Shown: piece after piece, positions 48,604-57,157 of the stretch | Numbering within the stretch: the first letter of the stretch is position 1 | Layout of the letters: each line of letters begins with the position of its first letter | Origin: Acidimicrobiia bacterium | GTDB lineage: Bacteria; Actinomycetota; Acidimicrobiia; Acidimicrobiales; Aldehydirespiratoraceae | Direction: 5' to 3' | Assembly (NCBI GenBank): GCA_022819505.1 | Contig: JAJEHD010000011.1 | Span: 146,058 to 210,057 of the forward strand | Length of the DNA stretch: 64,000 nt | Program-made: the position numbers and the translations under genes | Notes under the pieces: generated by a model | What the model saw: the letters and a program-made list of their open reading frames with translations, nothing else | Told to the model about the DNA's origin: nothing | The model's database searches: none

Positions 48604-51600
48604 CTAGCGCTCCGTCTCGGGGCTGGCCGAGCGGCCCGCGGGGCGGATCACGAGGATCAGGTCGCCGGGCTCGAGCAGCCCGCCCGGCGCGGCCGCAACC
48701 GACTCGACCGTGCCCGCCACCGGTGCCGAGATTGACGACTCCATCTTCATGGCCTCGATCACCGCGACGGTCTCGCCGGCCTCGACCCGGTCGCCGACGG
48801 TCACCGACACGTTGACTGCACCCCTGAACGGTGCCGCCACATGGCCGGGCTGGGTGGGGTCGGCTCGGGCGTGTTCGGGCCGGTCCGATGCCACCGTGCG
48901 GTCCAGCGTGTCGATGTCTCGGGGCTGGCCGTTGACCCTGAACCCGACGGTGCGGATGCCCTCGTCGTTGGGCTCGCTGATCGACCGGAGTCCCAGCAAA
49001 AGCCGAACGCCCCGGCCCAGCACCACCGCGGTGTCCTCTTCGTGGGGGTCGAGGCCGTACCAGAACAGCAGCGACGGCAGCACCGACAGGTCGCCGTAGC
49101 GGTCCGTCTTGTCGGCCTGCTCCGCCGACGGTGTGGGGAACAGCAGCCGGTTGAGGGTGGCCCGGCGGTCGGTGGCCAGGCCGGTCTCGTCGGCGTCGGT
49201 GAGGTCCTTGCGGGTCGGCGACCAGGACCGGCCCTCGGTGGCCCGGGTGCGGAACGGCTCGGGAAACCCCCCGGGGGGCGTGCCCAGCTGCCCGTGCAGG
49301 AACCCGATCACGCTGTCGGGAAGGTCGACGCTGGCCGGGTCCTCCAGCAGCTGCTCGGGGGTCACCTCTGAGGCGACCAGGTGCAGAGCCAGGTCGCCGA
49401 CCACCTTCGACGACGGTGTGACCTTGATGGGGCGGCCGAGCAGCTCGTTGCAGGCGGCGTAGAGCCGCTCCACCTCCTCGAAGCGGTGTCCCAGGCCCAA
49501 GGCCCGGGCCTGGGCCCGCAGGTTGGAGAGCTGGCCGCCGGGGATCTCGTGGCGGTAGACGGTGCCGGTGGGCGACTGCAGGCCCGCCTCGAAGGGCGCG
49601 TACACCCGCCGCACCGCCTCCCAGTAGGGCTCCAGGTCGCCGATGGCGTCGAGGCTGAGGCCGGTCTGGTGGTCGGTGTCGTCGGTCATGGCCACCACCG
49701 AGGCGATCGACGGCTGCGAGGTCATGCCCGACAGGGGCGGCGCGGCCGCGTCGATGGCGTCCACGCCGGCGTCGACGGCGGCCAGGTAGGTGGCGAGCTG
49801 GCCTCCTCCGGTGTCGTGGGTGTGCAGGTGCACGGGCTGGTCGAACCGTTCCCGCAGCGCGGTGACCAGCGTTGTGGCCGAGCCCGCCCTCAGCAGGCCG
49901 GCCATGTCCTTGACGCAGAGGATGTGAACCCCCGCCTCAACCAGCTGCTCGGCAACCCTCAAGTAGTAGTCGAGGGTGTAGAGGTCCTCGGTTGGGCTCG
50001 ACAGGTTGCCCGAGTAGCAGATCGTGCCCTCGGCCACCGCCCCCGCTTCGAGCACGGCGCTGATGGCGGGGGCCATCTGGTCGATGGAGTTGAAGGCGTC
50101 GAACACCCGGAAGATGTCCATGCCGGTGGCTGCGGCCTCGGCCACGAAGTGTCCGGCCACGGAGTCCGGGTAGGGGGAGTAGCCGACGGTGTTGCGGCCC
50201 CTCAGCAGCATCTGGGTGCAGATGTTCGGGGCGGCCTCCCGGATCCGGGCCAGACGCTCCCAGGGGTCCTCGTGCAGGAACCGCAGGGCCACGTCGAAGG
50301 TGGCGCCGCCCCAGCACTCCATGCTCAGCAGCTGCGGCATGGTATGGGCCATCTCGCGGGCGCCGGCCACCAGGTCGATGGTGCGCAGCCGGGTGGCCAG
50401 GATCGACTGGTGGGCGTCGCGCAGGGTGGTGTCGGTCACCTGCACCACTTCCGCGGCTCGCAGGTCGGCGGCGAACCTCTCGGGGCCGAGTTCCTGCAGT
50501 CGCTGGCGTGACCCGGCCGGAGGCTGGCCCCTGCGGGCCGGCGCTAGCTTGGCCGCCGGGCTGACCCTGGTGGGGGCGGGGCCGTGGGGCAGGTGGACGG
50601 TCACGTCGGCCAGATACCGCAGCAGCCGGGTCGCCCGGTTGGCCCCGACTGACGCCGCGGTCAGCTCGGGCCGGTCGTCGATGAAGCTGGTGGTGACCGG
50701 ACCGGCCCTGAACTGCTCGTCGGCCAGGATGGCCTGCAGGTAGGGCTGGTTGGTCGACACGCCCCGGACCCGGTACTCGGCGAGGGTGCGCTGCATGCGA
50801 CGCACCACCGTGGGGAAGTCCTTGCCCCGGCAGGTGATCTTCTCGATCATCGAGTCGAAGTGGGGGGTGATCTCCACCCCCTGGTAGACGCAGCCGTCGA
50901 GCCGGACCCCGGCGCCGCTGGCCGGGCGGTAGGCCACGATCCGTCCGGTGTCGGGACGGAAGTCGTTGGAGGGGTCCTCGGCGGTCACCCGGCACTGCAC
51001 CGCGAAGCCCCGCAGGCTGATGCTGTCCTGCGTCAGGCCCAGGTCGGCCAGCGTGGACCCTGAGGCGACCAGCAGCTGCGACTCCACCAGGTCGACGTCG
51101 GTGACCTCCTCGGTGACGGTGTGCTCGACCTGGATCCTGGGGTTCATCTCGATGAACACATAGCGGCCGGCGCCGTCCACGAGGAACTCGACGGTCCCGG
51201 CGTTGCAGTAGCCGATGGAGGAGGCGAAGCGGACGGCGTCGTCCAGCAGGCTGTCTCGCACTGCGGGGTCGAGGTCGCGGGCCGGCGCCATCTCGACCAC
51301 CTTCTGGAAGCGCCGCTGCACCGAGCAGTCCCGCTCGTAGAGGTGCACGACGTTGCCGTCACCGTCGGCCAGGATCTGGGCCTCGATGTGGCGGACGCCG
51401 GTCATGGCCTCCTCCAAGAAGACGGTGGAGTCGCCGAAGGCGCTGCCGGCCTCGCGCTGGGCCGCCTCGACGGCCTCGGCCAACTCCGCGGCCCGCTCGA
51501 CGCGTCGCATGCCCCGGCCACCGCCTCCGGAGGAGGCCTTCACGAACAGCGGGAAGCCGATCTGTTCCGCGAGGTCTGCGGCTCCGGCGGGGTTGTCGAT

Positions 51601-52014
51601 GGGCGGTGACTGGCGCAGCACCGGCAGGCCGGCCTCCTCCGCGGCCCGCCGGGCCCGCATCTTGTTGCCGGTCAGGCGCAGGACCGCCGCGCTCGGCCCC
51701 ACGAAGGTGACCCCCGCGGAGTGGCAGGCTTCGGCCAGGTCGGGGCTCTCGGACAGGAACCCGTATCCCGGGTAGACCGCGTCGGCGCCCACCTCGACGG
51801 CCTTGGCCACAATGGCGTCGTGGTCGAGGTAGGCCCGCACCGGCCGGCCCGCCTCGCCGATCACGTAGGCCTCGTCGGCCTTGATCCGGTGCAGGGCGCC
51901 GCTGCGTTCCTCTTCTGCGGGGAGGATGGCGACGGTGCGGATCCCCAGCTGCGTGGCCGCCCGGAACGCTCGGATGGCGATCTCGCCCCGGTTGGCCACC
52001 AAGAGCTTCTCCAT
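48604..52014 (-). CDS. pyc: pyruvate carboxylase
   Basis: This 1136-residue single-chain biotin enzyme makes oxaloacetate from pyruvate. The biotin carboxylase half (EKLLVANRGEIAIRAF, ASSGGGGRGMRRVE, FIEMNPRIQVEHTVTEEVTDVDLV) occupies about residues 1-450. The carboxyltransferase domain spans about 530-800 (DTTLRDAHQSILATRLRT, CVKDMAGLLRAG, HLHTHDTGGG), then the allosteric linker and C-terminal biotin carrier with biotinylated K1090 in EAMKMESS. ATG 52014 gives the family start; TTG 52026 is in frame but less likely. It is divergently arranged relative to nothing nearby and lies downstream of the enoyl-CoA hydratase gene. Confidence 0.96.
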   Translation of the reverse strand: MEKLLVANRGEIAIRAFRAATQLGIRTVAILPAEEERSGALHRIKADEAYVIGEAGRPVRAYLDHDAIVAKAVEVGADAVYPGYGFLSESPDLAEACHSAGVTFVGPSAAVLRLTGNKMRARRAAEEAGLPVLRQSPPIDNPAGAADLAEQIGFPLFVKASSGGGGRGMRRVERAAELAEAVEAAQREAGSAFGDSTVFLEEAMTGVRHIEAQILADGDGNVVHLYERDCSVQRRFQKVVEMAPARDLDPAVRDSLLDDAVRFASSIGYCNAGTVEFLVDGAGRYVFIEMNPRIQVEHTVTEEVTDVDLVESQLLVASGSTLADLGLTQDSISLRGFAVQCRVTAEDPSNDFRPDTGRIVAYRPASGAGVRLDGCVYQGVEITPHFDSMIEKITCRGKDFPTVVRRMQRTLAEYRVRGVSTNQPYLQAILADEQFRAGPVTTSFIDDRPELTAASVGANRATRLLRYLADVTVHLPHGPAPTRVSPAAKLAPARRGQPPAGSRQRLQELGPERFAADLRAAEVVQVTDTTLRDAHQSILATRLRTIDLVAGAREMAHTMPQLLSMECWGGATFDVALRFLHEDPWERLARIREAAPNICTQMLLRGRNTVGYSPYPDSVAGHFVAEAAATGMDIFRVFDAFNSIDQMAPAISAVLEAGAVAEGTICYSGNLSSPTEDLYTLDYYLRVAEQLVEAGVHILCVKDMAGLLRAGSATTLVTALRERFDQPVHLHTHDTGGGQLATYLAAVDAGVDAIDAAAPPLSGMTSQPSIASVVAMTDDTDHQTGLSLDAIGDLEPYWEAVRRVYAPFEAGLQSPTGTVYRHEIPGGQLSNLRAQARALGLGHRFEEVERLYAACNELLGRPIKVTPSSKVVGDLALHLVASEVTPEQLLEDPASVDLPDSVIGFLHGQLGTPPGGFPEPFRTRATEGRSWSPTRKDLTDADETGLATDRRATLNRLLFPTPSAEQADKTDRYGDLSVLPSLLFWYGLDPHEEDTAVVLGRGVRLLLGLRSISEPNDEGIRTVGFRVNGQPRDIDTLDRTVASDRPEHARADPTQPGHVAAPFRGAVNVSVTVGDRVEAGETVAVIEAMKMESSISAPVAGTVESVAAAPGGLLEPGDLILVIRPAGRSASPETER

Positions 52015-52109
52015 GACCTCCCTCAACCAGGCTCCGGCTCCGCGGTGCTCGCCGGACGCGCCGGCGCGGCCACCGACACTACATGGCTACCGCGCGCGGC
52101 TGCCTGCTC

Positions 52110-52868
52110 TCAGGGCTTGGACGTGATCTGCGACTGGAGCCTGCGGACGAGGTTCTTGAAGGGTGGCTGTCCCATGGACCACAGCTGCGGGTGCAGCTCC
52201 CGGTCGACGGCCGCCTCAGAGCCGGTGACCTCGTCGAGCGACAGGATCGTCGCCTTGGTCCGGGCTACCAGCTCCTTGGGCTGGGCCGCGGCCCTGGCGG
52301 CAAGCTCGTGGGCCCGGTCGAGCAGGGCGTCGTCGTCGACGACCTCCCATGCGAGTCCCGTGCGGTGGGCGTCGTCGGCCGACAGCACCTCGCCGAAGAT
52401 CACCATGGCCATGGCGGTGGTTCGGTCGGTGGCGTGCTTGAGCCGCCATGTGTGGCCCCCGCCGGGATGCAGCCCGATCTGAAGGAAGCGGGAGTCGAAG
52501 CGGGCCCAGCGCTGGCCTGCCAGCACGATGTCGCAGGCCAGGACCATGTTCATCCCGGCTCCCACCGCGGCGCCGTTGACCGCCGCGACGGTCGCCAGCG
52601 GCGAGTGGGCCACCCGCAGGAAGCCCTCGTAGATGCGGGTGATGCCGGTGGACTCGGCGGCGAGCAGGTCGTCTAGGTCGGCGCCGGCGCAGAATCCCTT
52701 GCCCGCGCCGGTCACCACCAGAGCCCCGATCGCCGGGTCGGGCTCGAGCTCGTCGAGGGCCCCGCAGATCTCGTCGTTCATGGCCTGATTGACGGCGTTG
52801 CGCTTGCCGGGATCGTTGAGGGTGAGCCGGGCGACGCCGTCGGAGATGTCGATGTTCACGAAAGGCAT
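52110..52868 (-). CDS. enoyl-CoA hydratase/isomerase family protein
   Basis: This 252-residue crotonase-fold protein has VARLTLNDPGKRNAVNQAM, the oxyanion-hole block GKGFCAGADLDDL, and VAAVNGAAVGAGMNMVLACDIVLAGQRWARFDSRFLQIGLHPGGG. One of the two usual catalytic Glu positions appears replaced (QIGLHPGGGHTW), so it could be an isomerase or hydrolase rather than a classical hydratase. ATG 52868 is the family start. It is divergent from the MFS gene, and only 40 bases separate their start codons. Confidence 0.88.
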   Translation of the reverse strand: MPFVNIDISDGVARLTLNDPGKRNAVNQAMNDEICGALDELEPDPAIGALVVTGAGKGFCAGADLDDLLAAESTGITRIYEGFLRVAHSPLATVAAVNGAAVGAGMNMVLACDIVLAGQRWARFDSRFLQIGLHPGGGHTWRLKHATDRTTAMAMVIFGEVLSADDAHRTGLAWEVVDDDALLDRAHELAARAAAQPKELVARTKATILSLDEVTGSEAAVDRELHPQLWSMGQPPFKNLVRRLQSQITSKP

Positions 52869-52896
52869 GGTTCGCAGTATGGCGCGGGACCGGCGG

Positions 52897-52902
52897 TACG
52901 GT
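52897..52902 (+). promoter_or_regulatory. candidate -10 element (TACGGT) of the MFS gene
   Basis: TACGGT ends 6 nt before GTG 52909. On the opposite strand CATACT (52881-52876) could be the -10 of the divergent enoyl-CoA hydratase gene, 7 nt before its ATG. Confidence 0.4.
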
Positions 52903-52908
52903 GCTCCG

Positions 52909-54237
52909 GTGCCATTGGCGGCCTTCGCCTCGTTCAGCCATCGCAACTACCGCTACTTCTGGTTCGGCGGCTTCATCACCAACTCGGCGCGGTGGTTCCA
53001 GTATGTGGCCGTGCCCGCTGTGGTGTGGGACCTCACCAGGAGCCCCGGCTGGGTCGGCTTCGCGGGCTTCGCCCAGTTCGCGGCGATGGCGGCGGTCGCT
53101 CCGGCGGCGGGCGTGCTGGCCGACCACTATTCGAGACGCCGGATCCTGATGGTGTCGCAGTCTCTCATGGGTCTGGTTGCGCTGATCATGGCCCTGGCCT
53201 GGATGCAGGGTGTCCGCTCGCCGGCCGCCTACGTCGCGCTGGCCGCCGCCTCAGGGGTGGGCGGCGGGTTGAACCTGCCCGTGTGGCAGGCCTTCGTGAG
53301 TGAGTTGGTGCCCCGGGAACTCCTCTTGAACGCGGTGACCCTGAACTCGGCTCAGTTCAACAGCTCGAGGCTGCTCGGACCGATGCTGGGGGGAATCACG
53401 GTGGCCACCGCCGGCCCGGCGGCTGCGTTCTGGGTGAGCGCGGCTGGAGTCTTGGTGATTCTGTTCGCGCTCGTGCGGGTCGAGTCCCGCCGGACTGTGT
53501 CGTCGTCGGGAATCCCGAGCATGAGGCTGATTCGCAACACGGTGGCGGTGGCCCGGTATGTGCGGGCCCGCCGCGGTCTGGTGGTCGCCTTCGTCTCGGT
53601 CGCGTTGATCGGCTCGCTCGGCTTGCCGATCCAGATCCTCTGCGTCGTGTTCGCCGAGGACGTGTTCCATCGGGGACCGGGTGGGTTCGGCCTCATGCTC
53701 ACCATGCTCGGCGGGGGCGCGCTGGTGGCTGCTCCTGTGGTGGCGTCGCTGGGTGGGCGGGTGCCGCGGTCCATGCTCCAGCGGGTCGCGCTCCTCGTCT
53801 ACGGCACGGCCGTGCTGGCGCTCGCGGTCGCACCCACGTTCGTGTCGTACCTGGTGCCGCTAGTGCTGATCGGGGCGGCCCATCTCGGGGCTGCGAGCTC
53901 GCTCAACACCGCGGTCCAGCTGCAGGTTGACGAGGACCGCAGGACGCAGGTGATGTCGCTGTACGTGATGGTGCTGATGTCGTCGAACCCGCTCGGTCAG
54001 CTTGGTCTCGGCCAGTTGATCGAGCTGATCGGCCCCCGGGCCGCCTTCGGTGCCTTCGGGGCGCTGCTGCTGGTGGGCACGGCGGTCCTCCACAGCGTGG
54101 GCTGGCTGCGACACCTGGACCTGGAGGTAGGGGAGTACTCCCCGGCGGTGGTGCCCGAAGTCCATCCGACGACGCCCTCGCCCCCTCGCCACCGGGAGGA
54201 CGCGCCGGGTCACCAGTCTCCGGGCACGCCCTCGTAG
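52909..54237 (+). CDS. MFS transporter, EntS/multidrug-efflux-like
   Basis: This 442-residue integral membrane protein has about 12 hydrophobic segments. The start HRNYRYFWFGGFITNSARWFQYVAV and the loop ADHYSRRRILMVSQSLMGLVALIM (A-like motif D-x-x-x-x-R-R) are typical of MFS_3/EntS-type exporters, as is GGLNLPVWQAFVSELVPRELLLNAVTLNS. Substrate unknown. The soluble C-terminus is Pro-rich (VHPTTPSPPRHREDAPG). GTG 52909 fits the leaderless pattern. Its 3' end overlaps the convergent nuclease gene by 28 bases. Confidence 0.88.
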   Translation: MPLAAFASFSHRNYRYFWFGGFITNSARWFQYVAVPAVVWDLTRSPGWVGFAGFAQFAAMAAVAPAAGVLADHYSRRRILMVSQSLMGLVALIMALAWMQGVRSPAAYVALAAASGVGGGLNLPVWQAFVSELVPRELLLNAVTLNSAQFNSSRLLGPMLGGITVATAGPAAAFWVSAAGVLVILFALVRVESRRTVSSSGIPSMRLIRNTVAVARYVRARRGLVVAFVSVALIGSLGLPIQILCVVFAEDVFHRGPGGFGLMLTMLGGGALVAAPVVASLGGRVPRSMLQRVALLVYGTAVLALAVAPTFVSYLVPLVLIGAAHLGAASSLNTAVQLQVDEDRRTQVMSLYVMVLMSSNPLGQLGLGQLIELIGPRAAFGAFGALLLVGTAVLHSVGWLRHLDLEVGEYSPAVVPEVHPTTPSPPRHREDAPGHQSPGTPS

Positions 54238-55169
54238 GCGCCTTCGAGGTACTCGGTCCCCTCGTCGCAGTCGAGCTGTACCGGGCACCACCGGCAGCTC
54301 GGGCCGGGAGCGACGCCCGGCTGGCGGGTGCCGCCGACCAGTTCGACGTACCGGTGGGCTCCGTCGATGACCCGTTCGCAGGCTGCGAGCAGCAGGTCGT
54401 GGGTCACCTCCTCGGAGTGGATGCGGCCCTGGTCGAGGTAGTAGGTGGCCAGCAGGCGGGGCGGCAGTATCCGCAGGGCCTCCAGCAGAGCGTAGAAGCG
54501 GAGATCCTCGCGGTGGGTGGGGGAGAAGCCGCCCGTCTTGAAGTCGATGATCACCTTGCCGGCCACGGCGCCGTCGGGCTGGCCCAGCGTCAGGTCCGGT
54601 TTGCCCGACAGCACGATCCGGTCTTCGAGCAGCGAGGCCCGTATCGGGCTCTCGGTCGCCGGCCTCCAGGCCGCCTTGAGCGGCGGGAAGCACTCCAGGA
54701 ACTGCGTCATGGCCGCGCTGGTCCCGGCCCGTAGCTCGGCTCGCTCGGACTCGGAGCAGGTGGTCAGGTAGTCGCCGATGCTCTTGTCTGCGTTGGCGAG
54801 GCTGGCCATGGCCTCGTCCACCAGCACCAGCGGCGAGCTCTCGCCCCGCCAGTGAACCGACAGCTCGATCGCCTTGTGCATGACCGTGCCCCGGGCGATG
54901 GGCGGCGACCACGAGAACGGCTCGGACCGCTCGGCCAGGAACTTCCGCTCGCATCCGAGCACCTGCGAGAGCATGTACTTGCTGAGGAACAGGTTGTCGC
55001 CGTCGAAGTCGTTGGATTCGATGGGCGCGATCAGCGGCTCCAGACGAGCCTCGAGGTGATCTCGCAGCTCGTCGCGCAGGCCCGGATCGAACTCCGGACG
55101 AGCCTCTCTCGGTGCCCCGAGCAGGGTCACGACCTCCTGCTGGGCCGGGTTGTACTGGTCGGCGTGCAT
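54210..55169 (-). CDS. RecB/AddB-like PD-(D/E)XK nuclease with 4Fe-4S cysteines
   Basis: This 319-residue protein has the PD-(D/E)XK core ALEDR-like/LSGKPDLTLG...KVIIDFKTGG, with the catalytic D, D and K in view. Four cysteines, C73, C292, C295 and C301, have the spacing C-(n)-C-x2-C-x5-C of the iron-sulfur cluster that clamps AddB, Cas4 and related nucleases. It could be a stand-alone RecB-domain exonuclease or a Cas4-like repair nuclease; no CRISPR array or cas gene is in the window. ATG 55169 is chosen; GTG 55214 is a longer alternative. Confidence 0.85.
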   Translation of the reverse strand: MHADQYNPAQQEVVTLLGAPREARPEFDPGLRDELRDHLEARLEPLIAPIESNDFDGDNLFLSKYMLSQVLGCERKFLAERSEPFSWSPPIARGTVMHKAIELSVHWRGESSPLVLVDEAMASLANADKSIGDYLTTCSESERAELRAGTSAAMTQFLECFPPLKAAWRPATESPIRASLLEDRIVLSGKPDLTLGQPDGAVAGKVIIDFKTGGFSPTHREDLRFYALLEALRILPPRLLATYYLDQGRIHSEEVTHDLLLAACERVIDGAHRYVELVGGTRQPGVAPGPSCRWCPVQLDCDEGTEYLEGAYEGVPGDW

Positions 55170-55237
55170 TGGGCTCGGAGCGGCTCCTGGGAGTGGGGGA
55201 GGGGCTCGTGTCACACCCCGGCGCGACCATAGCGGTC

Positions 55238-55609
55238 ATGGGAATCACATCGCTCGACTTCGGCTCGGCGGCTCGCGCTCTGGGTCGGGCCGCCCGCCTG
55301 CGGGGCTTGGTCGTGCCGGTGTTCGCCAGCCCTCCGTCCCGGGGTGACCTAGACCGTTCCATCCGCCGCCGCAACGGATCGCCGATCGTGTCGGTCCGTC
55401 TGAAAGGCCGCCCCCGGGGCGCGGTCCTGGCCGACATGATCGAGGGGATCATCGTGGCCAACTACCTCGGGGGCTCCAGGGCGGACCTGGCCCGCTCCGC
55501 CCTATGGCTGGCGGTCGACGGCGACGCCGCCCAGCTACCGCCCCCCGGTGACGATCCGGCGCTACCGGACGCCGGCGCCCCAGCCCAGGAGACGGCCGCA
55601 GCCGCCTAG
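55238..55609 (+). CDS. hypothetical protein
   Basis: I do not recognise this 123-residue protein. It starts GITSLDFGSAARALGRAARL, continues LVVPVFASPPSRGDLDRSIRRRNGSPIVSVRLKGRP and has RGAVLADMIEGIIVANYLGGSRADLARSALWLAV. The C-terminal 25 residues are Pro/Ala/Asp-rich and likely disordered. Its base use and codon pattern match neighbours, so it is probably native. ATG 55238 is the best start; a divergent nuclease gene starts 69 bases upstream. It may be a lineage-specific protein. Confidence 0.6.
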   Translation: MGITSLDFGSAARALGRAARLRGLVVPVFASPPSRGDLDRSIRRRNGSPIVSVRLKGRPRGAVLADMIEGIIVANYLGGSRADLARSALWLAVDGDAAQLPPPGDDPALPDAGAPAQETAAAA

Positions 55610-55662
55610 CCCCACCCCGCCCGGCGGAGCCGTCTGCGACAGGCGAGCGGGAAGCGACAAGC

Positions 55663-55668
55663 TAGGTT
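55663..55668 (+). promoter_or_regulatory. candidate -10 element (TAGGTT) of tRNA-Leu
   Basis: TAGGTT lies 9 nt before the first base of the tRNA, in a position suitable for its promoter. Confidence 0.35.
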
Positions 55669-55677
55669 GACGACGTT

Positions 55678-55761
55678 GCCCGGGTGGCGCAACTGGCAGA
55701 CGCGGCCCGCTTAAAACGGGCTGCCCGAAAGGGCATGTGGGTTCGACCCCCACCCCGGGCA
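55678..55761 (+). tRNA. tRNA-Leu (anticodon UAA)
   Basis: The acceptor stem GCCCGGG pairs with CCCGGGC. The anticodon stem GCCCG/CGGGC closes the loop CTTAAAA (anticodon TAA). A long class II variable arm GCCC-GAAA-GGGC is present, and the T arm is GTGGG-TTCGACC-CCCAC. The discriminator is A and the CCA end is not encoded (ACCC follows). An accessory island begins just after its 3' end, consistent with a tRNA integration site. Confidence 0.96.
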
Positions 55762-55994
55762 CCCAGAACCACTAACGCTCCGCCCTGCCTCTGCCCGCCT
55801 TGCGAAGGCTGCGGATACGAGTTACCAGTCAAGACTCGTGTCACCGAACGTCGGACCATCTATGCCGTGATGGCGGACGAGACCGAGGAACCGTTCGGGA
55901 TCAGTGGTTTGCATAATTCAACTACACCTATATACAGTAAATAATACGTTATACAGCCCGTCCGGTCAGGCCACGGCTGGGGGAGAGGACGCCG
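55762..55994. other. AT-richer gap downstream of tRNA-Leu
   Basis: About 230 bases with no confident gene. The segment 55905-55955 is strikingly AT-rich compared with the rest of the window (TTTGCATAATTCAACTACAC, then TATATACAGTAAATAATACG). It may contain promoter elements of the following gene or be an island junction. I could not find a second copy of the tRNA 3' end by eye. Confidence 0.5.
55870..55944 (+). CDS. possible 24-residue peptide ORF
   Basis: An ATG at 55870 reads MADETEEPFGISGLHNSTTP followed by IYSK and a TAA. The second half lies in the AT-rich patch and shows non-GC codon use, unlike neighbours. It could be a small island peptide, the start of a disrupted gene, or chance. 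No ribosome site is convincing. Included as a low-confidence candidate only. Confidence 0.2.
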   Translation: MADETEEPFGISGLHNSTTPIYSK

Positions 55995-56396
55995 ATGACA
56001 GCCGAAGATCTCATCGCGATCGCTGACTTCGAGGCTCAAGCTCACGACTTCCTGGACCGGGGGCGCGGGTATCTCGCCGCTGGTCACCTCCACCAAGCCT
56101 CAGAGAAGGGTTGGGGTGCCGCCGCCCACATGGCGAAGGCTGTCTCGGTCGCCCAGGGGTGGGACTACGACACTCACGTCGACTTCAGCCTTGTGTTGAA
56201 CAGGGCCACAGCGGCGACCGGCGACGACCGGTTGCGCGGTCTGCGTGCCATCGCCAACGAATTGCACAGCAACTACTACCGGCGCAAGCGCCACCTTGAC
56301 TCTGCTGAGATCGGCCGAGACCTGGCGAGCATGGCGGAGCTGCTGGAACTCCTGGCCCCGCTGGCGCGACGGTCACCGTCGGCCACACCGACCTAG
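55995..56396 (+). CDS. PaREP1-like (HEPN superfamily) protein
   Basis: This 133-residue all-alpha protein has FLDRGRGYLAAGHLHQASEKGWGAAAHMAKAVSVAQGW, the pattern of PaREP1/HEPN-like helical domains, and a conserved-looking late ANELHSNYYRRKRHL. HEPN proteins include toxic RNases and nucleotide-binding partners. No canonical R-x4-6-H RNase motif is evident, so a non-catalytic role is possible. ATG 55995 is preceded by GGGGGAGAGG. It lies in the island after tRNA-Leu and is followed by a small orphan gene. Confidence 0.65.
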   Translation: MTAEDLIAIADFEAQAHDFLDRGRGYLAAGHLHQASEKGWGAAAHMAKAVSVAQGWDYDTHVDFSLVLNRATAATGDDRLRGLRAIANELHSNYYRRKRHLDSAEIGRDLASMAELLELLAPLARRSPSATPT

Positions 56397-56449
56397 AGGT
56401 CGTGGCCGCACGGCGGTGTCGGGCGAGGATTGTGGATGGGAGGAGTCTT

Positions 56450-56638
56450 GTGACTGGAGTCCAGATCGTCAGGAACCCGGACGGCGACCCCAAGTGGACC
56501 GCTTCGGGCAAGATCGGCGACTCGTCCTTCTACGGCGCGTCGGACGACCGTGGCGAGCTGAAGCGATGGATCGCTGAAGCGGAGGCCGAGGAGGCTGAAG
56601 ACGCGGTCGGGCAGGCCTCCGAGGTTTCTGCCACCTAG
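56450..56638 (+). CDS. small hypothetical protein
   Basis: A 62-residue acidic protein read from GTG 56450: VTGVQIVRNPDGDPKWTASG, then KIGDSSFYGASDDRGELKRW and an Ala/Glu-rich tail. The strong GGGAGGAG 5 nt before the GTG supports translation, and the upstream extension to 56402 does not. I know no family for it. It begins 53 bases after the PaREP1-like gene and may be its partner. Confidence 0.5.
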   Translation: MTGVQIVRNPDGDPKWTASGKIGDSSFYGASDDRGELKRWIAEAEAEEAEDAVGQASEVSAT

Positions 56639-56734
56639 CTGCCGCTGCGGCGCGGCCGGGGTTGACCACGCCGACGTTTCGGCCGGAACTCTGACGTTTC
56701 TGGGGGTGCCCTCGGGGCCGCGTGTGGCTGTGTC

Positions 56735-57157
56735 TCAGCGGTGGATCGTGAAGGCTTGGTGCAGGCCGGGGCCGTAGCGGTACACGGAGAAGTCGATGTC
56801 GAAGGCCACCGCCTCGGTGATGCCGCAGCGCTCCATGACGGCCCAGCTGGTCCTGTCGACCATCGAGAAGTCCTGGTCGGCGAAGGTCTCGCCGATGCGC
56901 AGGGCGGTCGCGATGTCCTGGGGGGTGGCGGTGAGCACTTCGGCGATGTCCCGGTCGAGGATGGTGGCCACGAGTTCGTCAGCGGCGGCTCGGTGTCGCC
57001 GGCTGCGGGCGACCGCCCAGGTCTCCACGAGCACATGGTCGGTGGTGGCCAGTCGTCGTTGGTGCTCGCCGAGCAGGCGCACGGCGAGACGATGAGAGGT
57101 GTCGTCGGGTGCGGCCAGCGCGTACCAGGCGCTGGTATCGACGAAGACGCGGCTCAC
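56735..57157 (-). CDS. vapC: VapC-type PIN-domain toxin
   Basis: This 140-residue PIN ribonuclease has the acidic quartet: VDTSAWYAL near residue 7, VETWAVARS, FSMVDRTSWAVM and AFDIDFSVYRYG. PIN toxins cleave tRNA or rRNA when not bound by antitoxin. It is translated by ATGA overlap with the RHH antitoxin gene, the classical VapBC order. The protein is intact. It lies in the accessory island after tRNA-Leu. Confidence 0.9.
   Translation of the reverse strand: MSRVFVDTSAWYALAAPDDTSHRLAVRLLGEHQRRLATTDHVLVETWAVARSRRHRAAADELVATILDRDIAEVLTATPQDIATALRIGETFADQDFSMVDRTSWAVMERCGITEAVAFDIDFSVYRYGPGLHQAFTIHR

Noticed and set aside
49381..50511. 376-codon plus-strand frame opposite pyruvate carboxylase
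   Set aside because: Antisense to conserved carboxyltransferase sequence and lacking any known domain.
54210..55169. Cas4-based CRISPR locus
   Set aside because: The Fe-S nuclease resembles Cas4, but there is no repeat array and no cas gene within the window.
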